From the NCBI GenBank assembly GCA_907165275.2, contig OU015655.1, positions 2,988,501 through 3,052,500 of the forward strand: 64,000 nucleotides of DNA. The letters are read 5' to 3'. Positions 1-10,693 of this stretch are shown here, piece after piece. Under the pieces are notes generated by a model that did not search any database, was not told the DNA's origin, and saw nothing but the letters and a program-made list of their open reading frames with translations. How positions within the stretch are numbered: the stretch's first letter is position 1; every line of letters begins with the position of its first letter. Both the position numbers and the translations under genes were made by a program. This DNA is from Zygaena filipendulae (lineage: Eukaryota; Arthropoda; Insecta; Lepidoptera; Zygaenidae).

Positions 1-110
1 ATATTTTAGGTACACATAAGTAAAAGGTGGGTAGCAAGTATATTTAATAAGCATACGTCGATACATTGACACGGTATTATACCTACCGACCATACATTAA
101 AAAACCAATG

Positions 111-722
111 TTATTGACATTCGTCTAGGAAATAGTGATGTGGGAGACGATATCGATGATATTTATTTTTATACGGTAAGTTAGTTAATCTAGTACGACC
201 AAGTGCGGAGACCAGATGGTTTAAGTGATGTGGGTTTTTAGTCATGAAAAATTTTTTTGAAAGTTTTAAAATAAAATCTTTGATTAGAGGAAATTTAATG
301 GAATAATGTAATGAATGTAAGTTGGTTCTAAACGGAGTGTTGTAAGCAAGTTTTAAGGCTTTGTTTTGTACTACTTGTAGTTTTGAGTAGTTAGAAATGG
401 AGATGCTACTCCACACAGGGGCAGCATATGTTATGCATGGTCGGACAAGTGTTGCATAGATTTTTAATTTCGTGGCAGAACAAAGGTTGGCACGTCTGTT
501 AAGTACAGGACTCAAGGCGTTGATGGCTCTAATACCTTTTAGGCGTAGGATATCAGTGTTGCTATTCCAATTAAGTTTACTGTCCATAATGAGACCAAGA
601 TATTTAACGTTAGTCTTCCATGGAATGAGCAATCCATCGGTTTTAAGTTGCAATTTGGGTTGCGAACGCATGCGAGTAAACATAATGGCCTCTGTTTTTG
701 CAGTTTTTCCTGTCGTTCAACC
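111..722 (-). pseudogene. Truncated non-LTR retrotransposon (jockey-like) reverse transcriptase, C-terminal part
   Basis: The - strand reads open for about 190 codons from 683 to 111, and the frame can be followed back to about 722. It starts with a KTEAIMF-like segment. It continues with a YLGLIMDSKLNW motif, a LRPCITYAAPVW motif and a LQVVQNKALKLAYN motif. This order is typical of the end of the reverse-transcriptase thumb in jockey/CR1-type insect LINEs. The 5' part of ORF2 (catalytic FADD region, endonuclease) is absent, so the copy is 5'-truncated and dead as an autonomous element. It sits antisense to trio in an intron. No poly(A) end is visible before the window edge. Exact clade is inferred, not proven. 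Confidence 0.75.
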
Positions 723-939
723 ATGACCATAACACTCAGTGTTAACGATAACGCATCACGAACATTTCTTTCCCCACTTTCTCAAAGAGGCAAAAAAACA
801 AAAAAACGTAGTACAGATAACTAATTTGTGATTGATTTGTGAAGCGTTTCGGATTGTGTTACAGGCACACGCGTTATGGGCAAGGATAGGGGAAGGAGTC
901 ATAGAATCAGGGCCCTGAAATCGTTCAGGCGCAGTGTAG

Positions 940-1048
940 TTCGCAAATCGTTCAGTTCAATTCGCAAAACGTCCAGGTGGTTTTAAATGTCCAATTCGCA
1001 ATAGGCCCAATTCGCGATGGATCCAATTCGCAATAGATACGATTTGTG
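940..1048. repeat. Irregular short tandem array based on CAATTCGC
   Basis: The octamer-like core (T)CAATTCGCAA or CCAATTCGCGA recurs at least four times, at roughly 16-19 base spacing, between about 957 and 1035. Two related TCGTTCAG units lie just before it. The array ends about 45 bases before the acceptor of the next exon. Confidence 0.6.
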
Positions 1049-1090
1049 TACGTTAGGTCAGTTTAAAAAAAAATGATTTTTTTTGTTCAG

Positions 1091-1282
1091 AACACGTACA
1101 CAAACGCGGAGAAGTTGCTAGCGGCTGCCGAGGAGCTGGCGCGTTCCGGGGAGTGCGACCCCGAGGAGGTGCTGGGTGTGGCGCGCGAGCTGGAGGCGCA
1201 CGTGGCGGCGTTCGCGGCGAGGGTCGACCGCCGCCGCCGGAGGCTCGACCTGGCGGTGCTGCTGTACACGCACGAGAAGGAG
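1091..1282 (+). CDS. trio exon 1 of the window: spectrin-type repeat
   Basis: Codes for 64 residues starting NTYTNAEKLL and ending YTHEKE. The acceptor is TTTTGTTCAG and the donor GAG|GTGCGG; phase is 0 at both ends. The protein aligns residue for residue with a central spectrin repeat of vertebrate TRIO/Kalirin (NTYANAEKLL..., with a shared SGECDPEE/TGECDPEE core). Heptad-like Leu/Ala spacing predicts a long amphipathic helix, and the basic run DRRRRRLDL marks the helix join. The spectrin repeats of Trio form a rod for protein partners and for keeping GEF1 in check. GC content is very high against AT-rich introns, which is normal for lepidopteran exons. The preceding coding exon lies outside the window. 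Confidence 0.92.
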
Positions 1283-1998
1283 GTGCGGCATGGGGAGCTG
1301 GGGGGGGAGGTTGGGGGAGAGGGAGACAGAGCGATAGACAGATACAGACAGGAGAGAAAGATTATAATAATAATTATATAGTCCAAAAATAATCCCCACA
1401 GTTTTACTCGAATGATTTTTCCGAGCATCTCGGGAACTTCTAACATGACTATGAACTATCATCATATAGTAAACGGTAGTACTAACGCAGTCCGTAGTCC
1501 GTACCACCTTTCCCTGTTTGCTCATTCTTGACGTCACGAGCAAGGAAAGTCCGTAGTCTTAACTAATATTATAAAGGGAAAAAATTTGATTTATTGTTAG
1601 TATGTTACGATCTAACTCAAATACTACTGGACGGATTTAAATAAAATCTTTCATCATTAGAGTGCTACATTATCCCTGAGTAACACAGGCTATATTTTAG
1701 CCCGGAATTCCCGCGGGAACTCTCAAATTACCGCGGGTGAAATCTTTACAAATAAAAATGGATTGCTGCTCGTTTGTCTCGCTAAAACTCGAGAATACCT
1801 GGATTGATTTGGCTTATTTTGATCTAGAGGGAAGCTTTAAAAATTCGGCTATTTTGGAGTTCCTACGGGAATTCCAAAAGGTATTAAAAATGGCTTCAAA
1901 TGAGCTCAGTTCGAAAGAGAAGCGGCTCAATTTCGTAAGGAGAAAAAGTTAATATACGAGACGTCGAGCCGATTGTGAAACGAGGGTGCTCTCCTCAG
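1283..1998. other. trio intron between spectrin exons 1 and 2
   Basis: 716 bases. It contains a degraded Fam-A copy in - orientation (1561-1742) directly followed by a degraded Fam-B copy in - orientation (about 1750-1880). Small reading frames here come from repeats, not genes. Confidence 0.7.
1561..1880 (-). repeat. Degraded Fam-A plus Fam-B dispersed repeats
   Basis: 1561-1742 begins ACTAATATTATAAA and ends CCGGAATTCCCGCGGGAACT...ACCGCGGGTGAAA, the inverted form of the Fam-A element. From about 1750 the TGCTCGTTTGTCTCGCTAAA segment typical of Fam-B follows, with its GGAGTTCCTACGGGAATTCC core near 1856-1876. Both are eroded. Confidence 0.65.
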
Positions 1999-2168
1999 CT
2001 GCTGCAATGGTTGGAGACGCTCCGTAGCGGCGGCGGCGTGTGCGCGTCGGACGACAGCCCGGAGGCGGCGCGGCGCGCGCTCGAGCAGTGCGCCCAGCAC
2101 CGCGCCGCGAGCCTGGACGCGTGCGCCGCCACCATCGCGCAGGGGGACGCGTTGCTGCAGGACCTGCG
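1999..2168 (+). CDS. trio exon 2 of the window: spectrin-type repeat
   Basis: Codes for 56 residues plus two bases. The acceptor is CTCCTCAG and the donor CTGCG|GTGAGT. It enters in phase 0 and leaves in phase 2. The product begins LLQWLETLRSGGG and ends GDALLQDLR, matching vertebrate TRIO LWTWLEELQ...GEDLIQQLR with the same overall length. The Trp of helix A (LQWLE) is the spectrin-repeat signature residue. The middle is alanine- and cysteine-rich, more than in vertebrates, which fits the high exon GC. A heptamer microsatellite starts inside the donor region, and the next exon is 31 kb away. Confidence 0.92.
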
Positions 2169-2172
2169 GTGA

Positions 2173-2198
2173 GTTGCACCTTGCACCTTGCACCTTGC
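2173..2198 (+). repeat. Heptamer repeat (TTGCACC)n abutting a splice donor
   Basis: TTGCACC is repeated three times in tandem from 2175, followed by a partial TTGCC. It begins within the first seven bases of the intron, directly after GTGAGT. Confidence 0.8.
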
Positions 2199-2228
2199 CG
2201 TTCTCAATACTCATAGTGTTATACAACA

Positions 2229-2440
2229 ACTAGCCGTTCCCCGCGGTTTCGCCCGCGTTAATTTCGAAGATCCCGCAGGAATTCTGGGATATAAAGTACC
2301 CCATGTGTTATTCGAATGTATTATTGTATTAATTTATTATTTATTGTACAGTTTCATTAAAATCCATTCTGTAGTTTTTGCATGAGAAAAAGTGACGAAC
2401 AAACTTTCCCGTTTATAAAAAATTATTAGTAAGGAAGGTT
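2229..2440 (+). repeat. Fam-A dispersed repeat
   Basis: Head CTAGCCGTTCCCCGCGGTTTC, core GATCCCGCAGGAATTCTGGGAT, tail GTTTCATTAAAATCC...TTATTAGTAAGGA. Inserted 60 bases inside the long trio intron. Confidence 0.75.
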
Positions 2441-2566
2441 ACAAGTTGAGTTTACCACTAATGATATTATAGATATATCTATATTGTAACTTTAAACTGA
2501 CAGCGTGTTGCTGAAGAGTTTGTTGCGCAGCTTCTTCTCTTCAGCCATAGCACTAGGAAGCTGTGA

Positions 2567-2711
2567 AGAGTGGATATTTTATGGGTGCTGTCATAATAAC
2601 TGTAATTATATTGACGTCAAAAAGAGCCACATTATGGGTCAAATTAAATCTGTTGGCTAACCAATAAATAAATAAATAAATTTGAATAAAGGATTTGACT
2701 TTGACTTTGAT
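2567..2711 (+). repeat. Fam-H repeat (AAAGAGCCACATTATGGG ... TTTGACTTTGACTTTGA)
   Basis: Contains the core CGTCAAAAAGAGCCACATTATGGG and ends with an (AATA)n stretch and a (TTTGAC)n tail, the look of a retroposon 3' end. Related copies lie at 39762-39873 and 51598-51716. Confidence 0.7.
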
Positions 2712-2755
2712 GTCTATAAGATGTAAATCTGTGAACTTGTTGACGGAGAATTGAG

Positions 2756-3240
2756 TAGCTGTTTCCAGCGGTTTCGCCAGCGGTAATTTTGAAGTTCCCG
2801 CGGGAATTCCGGCATTAAAAGCATCCTACGTCCTTCTCTGTACTCCAGACAACGTGAATGTAAAATTTCATGCCGATCGGTTTGGTAGTTAGCGCGAAAG
2901 CGTAACAAATAAACTGACATTCGCTATTGAATTATCTCCTTTTCTTTGGGAACACTTCGTTAGGCTTTGATAAAATTAATATAAGTATAATTTTGTTGAA
3001 CGCAAATTCTTTATACATATCGTCAGCATATTGAATAAAAAATGAATCCGTGCATCCTAATTTATATGTGAACGTGAGTTTGTTACGCTTTCACGCGTTA
3101 ACTTCTCAACCGATCGTTATGAACTTTCGCATGCACGTTGTCAAGCTACAGAAAAGAACTTAGGGTATTTTTCATGCAGGAAAAAGTACTGTTCCTGACA
3201 CGGAAAATTATCAATATCTACTTCAACTCGAGCGAAGCCA
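2756..3240. repeat. Two Fam-A fragments in opposite orientation
   Basis: 2756-2930 is a + copy with core GTTCCCGCGGGAATTCCGGCAT and tail GCGAAAGCGTAACAAATAAAC. About 3066-3240 is a - copy fragment (GTTTGTTACGCTTTCACGCG ... GTTGTCAAGCTACAG). They form a loose inverted pair. Confidence 0.65.
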
Positions 3241-3501
3241 AGGGCACCAGCTTGTTTTGTTTAATTCCAAGGAAAGGAGATGTCTTGTAGTGGGGGCTCG
3301 CGCATCAGAAATAATGTTACCATTCTTCTCTGACGGTCACTGTTTGAACTTTATCTAACCTAGTATATGGGATGTGTTAGCATATACAAAATAACTGTTT
3401 ATAAATCTACGAATTAATAAAATTTGCTTACGACATAATATATTGTAAATAACATAATTATTACCTAATATATTTGTTATTGAAAAATGGCTATTTCTAA
3501 C

Positions 3502-3703
3502 AATCCTTACTATATTATAAATGGGAAAGTGAGTTTGTTTGTCTGTTTGTTACGCTTCCACTCCTTAACGGCTCAATCCATCATCATAAAATTTTGCATG
3601 CAAGTTGTCAGGGGTACAGAGAAAAACATAGGGTACTTTTTATCTCGGAATTCCCGCGGGAACTCCGAAATTGCCGCGGGTGAAACCGCGGGGAACAGCT
3701 AGT
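3502..3703 (-). repeat. Fam-A dispersed repeat
   Basis: Well preserved inverted copy, from AATCCTTACTATATTATAAAT to GAAACCGCGGGGAACAGCTAGT. Reads through the TACGCTT, GGGGTACAGAGAAAAACATAGGG and GGAATTCCCGCGGGAACTCC blocks. Confidence 0.8.
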
Positions 3704-4794
3704 CCTACCATATTTTCCATATTGTCTACGTATTTGTTACATTTTTGATCTAAGTTCATTAATATTGTAAAACTGCGGTGTCTGTACATTTAGAAATAAA
3801 AAATCAAGAAGAAGAAATAAAGAAGAAAAAGAGTTTATATTTTAAGAAGGGAGCATTGATAATACTCGAAAACGTTTTTAAATAAATCAACAAAAGGGAG
3901 GCCACAATAGTTAACAGCATTATTGCTTATTATTGGATATCTATTGATTTAACATCTACAATACTTTTAATCCCAGCTGCATAAAAAACAGTTCCCTAGC
4001 GGATCCTGAATCACACGCTTGTGAAAGACGGCATTGGTTATAACTTATAGGCTTCAAATACAAACGTTTCCTGGCTTCAAGGGGCTTTTGACAGGTTGAC
4101 CTCATTTGATACATACACATAAAACATACCTAGTGTGTATTGTGTAACAAACACTTGCAATGGAAGCGCGGCGGCCATCTTGGACCGGAACGCTTTTCTG
4201 GCGAACGCGGGGTATTGTTGAGTGGAGCGAGGCTCGGTGATGTCGATCGCTTTTGTTCCTATTCACAGCCTCCCAGACTTGGACAGGCGACTAGCCTAGT
4301 TTACGAACGGCCTTGCCGCTGTACGAACAATTCATCACACTACTTGCTGTTATTCGCCTTGTTTCATTAGTGATTATTATTTAGCACCTCTTTCTATAAA
4401 TTCTTGGTAAAAAAAAAGTTTTGTAAGTCTATAACATAAATTCTGTGTAGGTGCCTTTCATCCCAGATACCTTAATATCCAAATTATAAAGATTCACATC
4501 TTTAAAACCTCGATTTAAAAAGAAAACGTTACATACGTTTTTCCCAGTGTTTACCGTAAAAATGCTGTCTGTATATTGAATGTACATAAAAACATATAAT
4601 TATGTAGTTTAGTTAGGAGCAGGTAGGATGAAAAAATAAGAACTAAAGGCATTATTATGAATGTTTTTAAAATTTAGTCAGTTGTGTCGCTGAACGCTTA
4701 TAGGCGAAAACTGCTGGACGGATATAAATTAAATTTGGCATGTAGGTAGGTAGCTCTTGTCCTTATTAAGGATACTTTTTATTTTTTAAATACT
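3704..4794. other. Intronic, no gene seen
   Basis: AT-rich with one GC-richer patch at about 4160-4340 that includes GCGGCCATCTTGG. A weak repeat remnant (AAAACTGCTGGACGGATAT) lies near 4710. I see no exon with matching splice signals. Confidence 0.5.
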
Positions 4795-5104
4795 GACTGT
4801 GCCCCGTGTGAAACGTTTTTATATAACAACTTTTTTCTCCGACATCCGATTAAAACAAAGCCTATAATATTATGTTGCTCTAGCTAGGCTAAGCTTTCAG
4901 TAGATAAAAAAGAATAATTTTTAAAGCTTGTTTGTGGTTGGTAGTGGTTACTCTTCTTTTATCGCCCAGTAGTTTTTGCGTGAATGAGTAACAAACATCC
5001 ATCCATCCATACATTCTTACAAACTTTCAGGTTTATAATATTAGTAGGATGATCAAATTCTGTAATCAATGCTTAGTATGTAAATGTCTTTTGAATTTTC
5101 GGTG
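4795..5104 (+). repeat. Fam-C repeat with (CATC)n and a distinctive tail
   Basis: Begins GACTGTGCCCCGTGTGAAACG, has ACAACTTTTTTCTCCGACATCCGATT, then GTTTTTGCGTGAATGAGTAACAAA, (CATC)n and TTATAATATTAGTAGGATG. The final 90 bases (about 5015-5104) are almost identical to 21893-21987. Confidence 0.75.
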
Positions 5105-5119
5105 GTCCATTCATATTAT

Positions 5120-5146
5120 TCCATTTCCATCCATCCATCCATCCAA
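5120..5146 (+). repeat. (ATCC)n microsatellite
   Basis: Four to five CATC units at 5128-5146, next to a Fam-C copy. Such tetranucleotides accompany these repeats throughout the window. Confidence 0.8.
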
Positions 5147-5719
5147 TTAGTATAGGATAGTATAGAAGATCAGATGACATTTTATAATGACACCGCTAAT
5201 AATAGTGTGTGTTAATATTATAGATTTAATAATATTTACAAATTCGTCGGGATTACCTACTGTCAGCTTGCTGCCGTCGCGTTGCTTTAATAGAGTTAGT
5301 TTTAAAAAGCTCGGGCTCGTGATATTCCATTGGAGTTTTCCCGCTGTCGGCGTACAATGTTGATGATCTGCATTGTATCTGTTCCTCCTGAAATGCGGAC
5401 GCGAAAAACGATCATGTGGCGAATTTTAATGCGTTCTCTTTGCAACTATCTCTGTTTATATGGAGATTTTGATAAAGTTTTTCTAGGTGCTGGTGAATCT
5501 ATTATTTAGATACCTGTTGGTTGACGTGTTGGTCGTTCAGTGTAAGACCATTCGAATAATATCGGTAGGTACCTATATAAAATTACTGATAAAGGCATTT
5601 TCGTGTATCGTTTTATTATCTAAATGATATTCCCCTCTCGTAACTAGTTTCGACGGAAAAGAATTGTTTACACCTTCGTTATCAAGTTTCATGGAACTCC
5701 AAAAATCTTTCATATTCTT

Positions 5720-5836
5720 CTTCTCCTTACAATAACAAACACAACAAAAAAAGAACTAGCGAAATTGGTCCAGCCGTTCACGCGTGATGCCGTGACCAAG
5801 GGAAATAGGCATTCACTTTTATATAATTATAAAGAT
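5720..5836 (+). repeat. Dispersed repeat fragment
   Basis: GCGAAATTGGTCCAGCCGTTCACGCGTG...TTATATAATTATAAAGATA has the conserved target-probe wording (query, primer-like GTCCAGCCGTT) seen in lepidopteran interspersed repeats. Only one copy is present in the window. Confidence 0.45.
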
Positions 5837-6851
5837 AACTCATTGTCTGATCTATTTTAATAATATACGAAAGTTAATGCGTGTTGTTCATCAACGCTAA
5901 AAGATGAGCCGATTTTGATGAGGTCGAAGTCTAAATGTATTCTAGTGAAAGTGCGTGCTACAGTCGCTATGACGTTTCTTGGACGGTCTCTGGTGCGCAA
6001 CGCACTTCCGAAACTCAACTGCCGAGTCGACCGTATGCGGCAAAGATCCAAGGAATTTATCTTCAAAACTCTTTTGCTCAGTTTATTTACAACCCCTGCG
6101 TGTATTTGTTTTTTCGGTGTGATTTGAAAAAATCACTACAGTATTGCACATACTTCGTAATTACTTCTGTCCGTTTTTAAATTCTCAGCCACTTTACTAT
6201 AAGGAAATGTAACGTAGCGAAGAGAAATCATGTATATGCCACCGTAAAATTGTAAAAACTGTTGGTTTGTAAACTAACGGGAATATTGTAAAATGCTGAA
6301 GATATGAAATGCGTTGCGGTGGGTGAGAAATCGGTACCATCGGTACCTACCATTTTCCTCAGTAATCGTGGTCACAATTCAGTAACCTAACTTAGCGTGT
6401 CGGGGTGCCCGCACATCTCTTTGCAATGCGTACCGTTTACAATCTAACCGTTTTTACAAATTTACGGTGACACATACAACTATTTACTGTCTTAGATAGG
6501 TACTTTCGCTTTTTCTTATTCACGTCAGCCATGAATGCTGTGAAAGTTATTTAATATGTTTAAATTTGTTCCAAGCGTCCAAAGGACCACTTCGCATCTA
6601 CCGCGATTGAATAATGTAACTTTTCATTACTCATGCTCGGAAAGTAGGTCTGAAGTTGCCTGAGAAGCGGGTTGAAAGTAACCCTTTTCAGCCCTAGGGA
6701 GAATCGCTTTCAACTGACAACTGTCAAATTATTAAAAAAAAACTAGGTCTATTTTCACATTTCTATTGAACCATGTTTCAACTTTCTATACAGCCAGCGC
6801 GATGTAAAATTGAAATAACGTAAAGTTTAAGTAGGTATTAATTAAAATAAA

Positions 6852-7085
6852 ATTCACTCACTTTTTCTTAAGCTAATTCCTATTTATATTTTTTATTTTC
6901 TTTAATTAATACTTAATAATTAAAGAAAATATTTTTTTTAGGTCGCCACAATGTAAATAAAAAATACTGGCTGAATAGCTAGCCGGCCAAAGAAAAAGAA
7001 ATAGGTGGGAAAGTGTCAAGCGACTATCCGATCTTCACTCATTTTTTCTTTAGCTAATTCCTATTTTTATTTTGACTTTCCTTGC
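6852..7085 (+). repeat. Direct repeat pair of about 48 bases
   Basis: TTCACTCACTTTTTCTTAAGCTAATTCC (6852 on) and TTCACTCATTTTTTCTTTAGCTAATTCC (7035 on) share about 48 bases with few differences, 183 bases apart. Confidence 0.7.
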
Positions 7086-7119
7086 ATTCGTAATGAAAAG
7101 CACAGTGTTACCCTCGGGA

Positions 7120-7208
7120 GAAAGTAACTTATTTAGTGCCTCGAACTATTGGCGCCCTCGCTACGCTCAGGCGCCAAACCCCGTCTCGGCACTAAATGAG
7201 TTACTTTC
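7120..7208. repeat. Foldback hairpin: nested inverted repeats
   Basis: Outer arms of 21 bases at 7120-7140 and 7188-7208 differ by one base. Inside are perfect 8-base arms TTGGCGCC (7149-7156) and GGCGCCAA (7170-7177) around CTCGCTACGCTCA. Together they form a strong cruciform, probably the end of a foldback or MITE-type element. Confidence 0.85.
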
Positions 7209-8215
7209 ACCCCTTGGATAACAATGTACTATTCATTATTATTAAATTAATAACAAAAATGGTTAATTGTTATTTTTGTTTACATAACAATTGCAGACTC
7301 ATTGGATCATCATGCAATTATGTATGTTAATTGTTTATTATAAATGTTGTTACGTTGTTTCTAATTAATTCTCTTATTATTATAACGTATACAGACGCGA
7401 TAATAATTATGTGATGAAATATTATATTTTGGTGATTTTTTTTTTAATAAAAACGAGAGATTGCCTATAATTCTTTTTTCTTTTTACTTTCTTACTTGTT
7501 TGTGCTACTTTAAGCTGCTTAATAAATTCATAACATTAAGACGTGCGGTCTTAAAAAAATATGGTAATTTCTCAATACAACTATTATTATTTGGTTACCG
7601 ATTAGTAAAAAACTTGTACGTACAGTTATTTGAAGATGGATAAGTTATGTTTTTCCCACCCCCAAGGGGCGACAGCGTAATAAATAATAGTATTGTGCTT
7701 TTCATCAGTACGCGGGAATCTCGCATTGGTATGCGTCCCAATTTCTCGATAGTCGTTCGGTTTTCACTGAAAACGCACGTATCGACACGCATAGCATTAG
7801 ATGGTATGAATTAATAGTGCGTACGATTTGCACCTAGGTAGTAGGTATATGTGCTATGATTTATTCATCGTTATACAGATTTATGGACATTGTGATCGTC
7901 GAAGAGGCTCAACTAACATGCAGTTCTTTGTGCCAACAAAATGTTATTTGTATATCGTATAACGAGGCAAGGAATATTTTAAGCGATGATTACCTAACGA
8001 GATTCAGGATTACTGTAATAATTAGTTTTCTTGTTGCGTGTATGTGTGTTTTAAAATTGTAATTTTTTTTTTACCATTTGTATCCCTTTATCTATATTTT
8101 TAAATTCACTAATTACTCAAAGATTGATGGTCCGGTTACAGAGAAAAAGCTTTCGATTTTTATATGGCCGAGCTGATTAAGGAATACTAGTTCTAGCTCT
8201 TTTTTATGTATAATA

Positions 8216-8465
8216 TCTGGACGACCGAGCTTCGCTCGTAGCGCCATCTGTTGTTAAGTACCCAACACTCATTTTTCCTGAAAACACGGACAAAACGACG
8301 TTTTCTAAAAATGAAACCTAGCTAGATCGATTAATCGCCCCCCGAAATACCCTGCATACTAAATTTCATGAAAATCGTTGGAGCCGTTTCCGAGATTCAG
8401 ATTATATACAATTATACATACATATAATAATATATTCATATACAAGAATTGCTCGTTTAAAGATA
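8216..8465 (+). repeat. Dispersed repeat of uncertain class
   Basis: Starts ATCTGGACGACCGAGCTTCGC and includes CGCCATCTGTTG, then TGAAAATCGTTGGAGCCGTTTCCGAGATTC. It ends in a TATATACAATTATACATACA run, followed by AGAATTGCTCGTTTAAAGATAG. The wording (ATGAAAATCGTTGGAGCCG) is that of insect LINE or SINE 3' ends. One copy in this window. Confidence 0.5.
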
Positions 8466-10206
8466 GTAGATACCGACTCTAAAAGGTGTCAAAACGAACC
8501 CTTATAAAAATATTAATACAAAAAAAAAAACAAGTTCTAACCCAAAATTTTTTTTGCCACACTGTCAAATATTTTCTCAATATCGACTTTGTATTGTTTT
8601 TTATTTCAACCCGTAGTAAATAAATGGATATTTAATTTATATCGGCTCTACGTATCTCTGTTATCAGTAAAAAAATTCGCAACATCCCTTAAAAGGTCAA
8701 AGAACTTTCCGCACGCACAGCCTCTTGCTCAACAACTCATGAAAAAGTTGGCGTTGCGTTGACCGTAACGAGCTAAACAAGCTTGCGTTCAAATACCATT
8801 CCCTTTAGCTAAATGCGTACACTTTACGTTAATAACGTTGAGTCATTATTAAAAACCAGCCTAATGACGAATCTGATGCTAGGGCTAAAAGTAATTTTAC
8901 TCTAACTCAATGATGGCGACTAAGTTATTGGAAAGTTCGTTTCGTATTTAGTTTGCGTTTCTAATTTATATTTTAGTAAAATATTGCCTCTCGTACCGTG
9001 TAGTGCTTTTATATGAATTACAGTTTGGCAAAGTTTATGCTCAACAGTAGTAGGTTATGTTTCGTCGATACAATATTGAAATTAAGATTAAAAGAAACGA
9101 AAACGCCGTCTGCTAAAATCACACGTGGCGGTACTTTTCACCCGCCCGAATGAACTCACTTTGTAATTACTCCTTATATCATGTAATATTTAATACCACA
9201 GAGTTTAATTAAACTTCCTCTCGTGGTTTTTGAGTTATGTACGTTCAAAAAATATACAGACACCGAAAATGTACATGATTGATGAATTCATTGACGCATT
9301 TATCATCTCCCAATTTTTTATCTGTGTTATTAAATGTATAGATTCTATCTCAGTTTAGGACTATATGTACCATAGACCATATAGTGCATATAGTGCCCAT
9401 ATATAGTCAAGCCATAAAAAAGAGTTCGAGAGAAGTGAACCGATTTGTAATGTTGATATAAACATACCACGGGCAGTTTTATAATAATTGAAGACGAGCC
9501 TTCAAGTATAAAGTGAGTCAGCTCTTGTCTAACCCGTTCACCTTAAGGTGCGGGTGTTAGGGCTAGTTTTCATACAAATTGCCTACCGAGTTTTCTTACA
9601 CTACGGCTGTTTTTGGTAATTAGAATTTATTTTATAAAATACTACTACTGGTCTAGATGCCGCATAAGTCCCAAATCTTTGCAGAAAGTGAACAAAAAAC
9701 ATAATTACAAGCATTTCAAAAATATTAAATTTTGGTCGAATCTCTTACTTGTGTGAGAGCGTATACAGTATATGTGTACGAAAATGGCGGCCCGGTCTAT
9801 AAACAGCTGTGGTTTGGCTGTAGATTGACAAGTCGCCGAATGCAGTAGTTTGTAGTGAGTTCCAAAAGGATCGAAAGGTGTCGCGGCGTTGAGCCGTGAG
9901 TTTGGACAATTTTACCTACCGGGATAATCTAGAATTGAATTTGGAATATACATAATATAACTGATGTAGTTGGTAGGTATTTAGTAGCCGAAGCGAAGGC
10001 ATAACTACATTTTGTTTTGAGTCACGTACAAGTAGGTATACCTTATAAGCTACAAGTAGCCCGTACAAGTATTTTATATTTTTGTGTTGCATAAATTCTT
10101 GCTATCTCTTTCTTGTTTTCTCGATGCGTAAAAGAGAGAGACCATATTTTCGAATGGTTGTATCTCACCACAGCCCAGGGTGATTTAAATTTTATCTCCG
10201 ATGCAA
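8466..10206. other. Intronic, no gene seen
   Basis: AT-rich, with frequent short stops in all frames. A small imperfect palindrome lies at about 9358-9407 (GGACTATATG ... CATATATAGTC with an inner CATATAGTG duplication). A GC-richer patch near 9780-9900 has no open frame with splice signals. Confidence 0.5.
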
Positions 10207-10640
10207 TCAGCAATGACACGCAGCCATATAATGTTGGTACAACTTCATATTTTTATTGTGTCTGTGTGACCACGTGATCAAATTTTTAATATCTAAAAAA
10301 AATATTTTTTTTGTAAAGCTCATGCCCTCGAAACTAGTATGAGAGACAACCCCATCATGTTGCTTCATGTTTTCATGTTTAAACTTCATGTTTTCATGGT
10401 ATCTATGTGTTCACGTAACAAAATTTTTGAACGCTTATAACTCCGAAACTATAGGACGCAGTCATATCACGTTGGTACTCAAATTTCATGTTTTGTGATA
10501 TCTATGTGATCACATGGTCAAATTTTCGACAGCTCATATCTCCGAAACTGCAAGTTACAGACTCATCGTGTTGGTAGGTCAAACTTCATCTTTTCGTGAT
10601 ATCTATGTGATCACGTGAAGTAATTTTCAAAAGCTTATAA
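10207..10640 (+). repeat. Degenerate tandem array, about 100-base unit, four units
   Basis: Each unit carries the same order of words: AGCTTATAACTCCGAAACT, then CATCGTGTTGGTA or CACGTTGGTAC, then CTTCATGTTTT, then TGATATCTATGTGATCACGT, then CAAATTTT. The two right-hand units (about 10430-10528 and 10529-10630) are the clearest. The two left-hand units are eroded and interrupted by an A-rich patch. Confidence 0.75.
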
Positions 10641-10693
10641 TATTTTTTACTATTACCTATGCATATACCTACTTTGTATTTGTTAATTTATAG

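Larger units (their letters stand above)
1..1090. other. Left-edge intron of trio
   Basis: Intronic sequence upstream of the first visible trio exon. It holds a LINE reverse-transcriptase remnant (about 111-722, - strand), a short stretch around 862-890 resembling sequences near 40445 and 51745 (shared core GTTATGGGCAAGGA), and an irregular array built on CAATTCGC at about 940-1045. The last 25 bases are a T-rich tract ending in the CAG acceptor at 1088-1090. I see no other gene. Confidence 0.7.
5837..8215. other. Intronic; one foldback hairpin and a local duplication, no gene
   Basis: A 70-80 codon frame at 5915-6127 has no splice signals and no recognised domain; a faint likeness to the end of a LINE polyprotein (RNALPKLNCRVDRMRQ) is not enough to call. 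A direct duplication (about 6852-6900 and 7035-7085) and a hairpin (7120-7208) are listed separately. The rest is AT-rich. Confidence 0.5.

Noticed and set aside
5915..6180. 70-81 codon frames with an Arg-rich stretch
   Set aside because: Only a vague resemblance to LINE polyprotein ends; no splice sites, no second copy in the window.
7856..8062. 68-codon frame with a hydrophobic end, like a small membrane protein
   Set aside because: AT-rich, no promoter or splice support, typical of chance frames in this intron.
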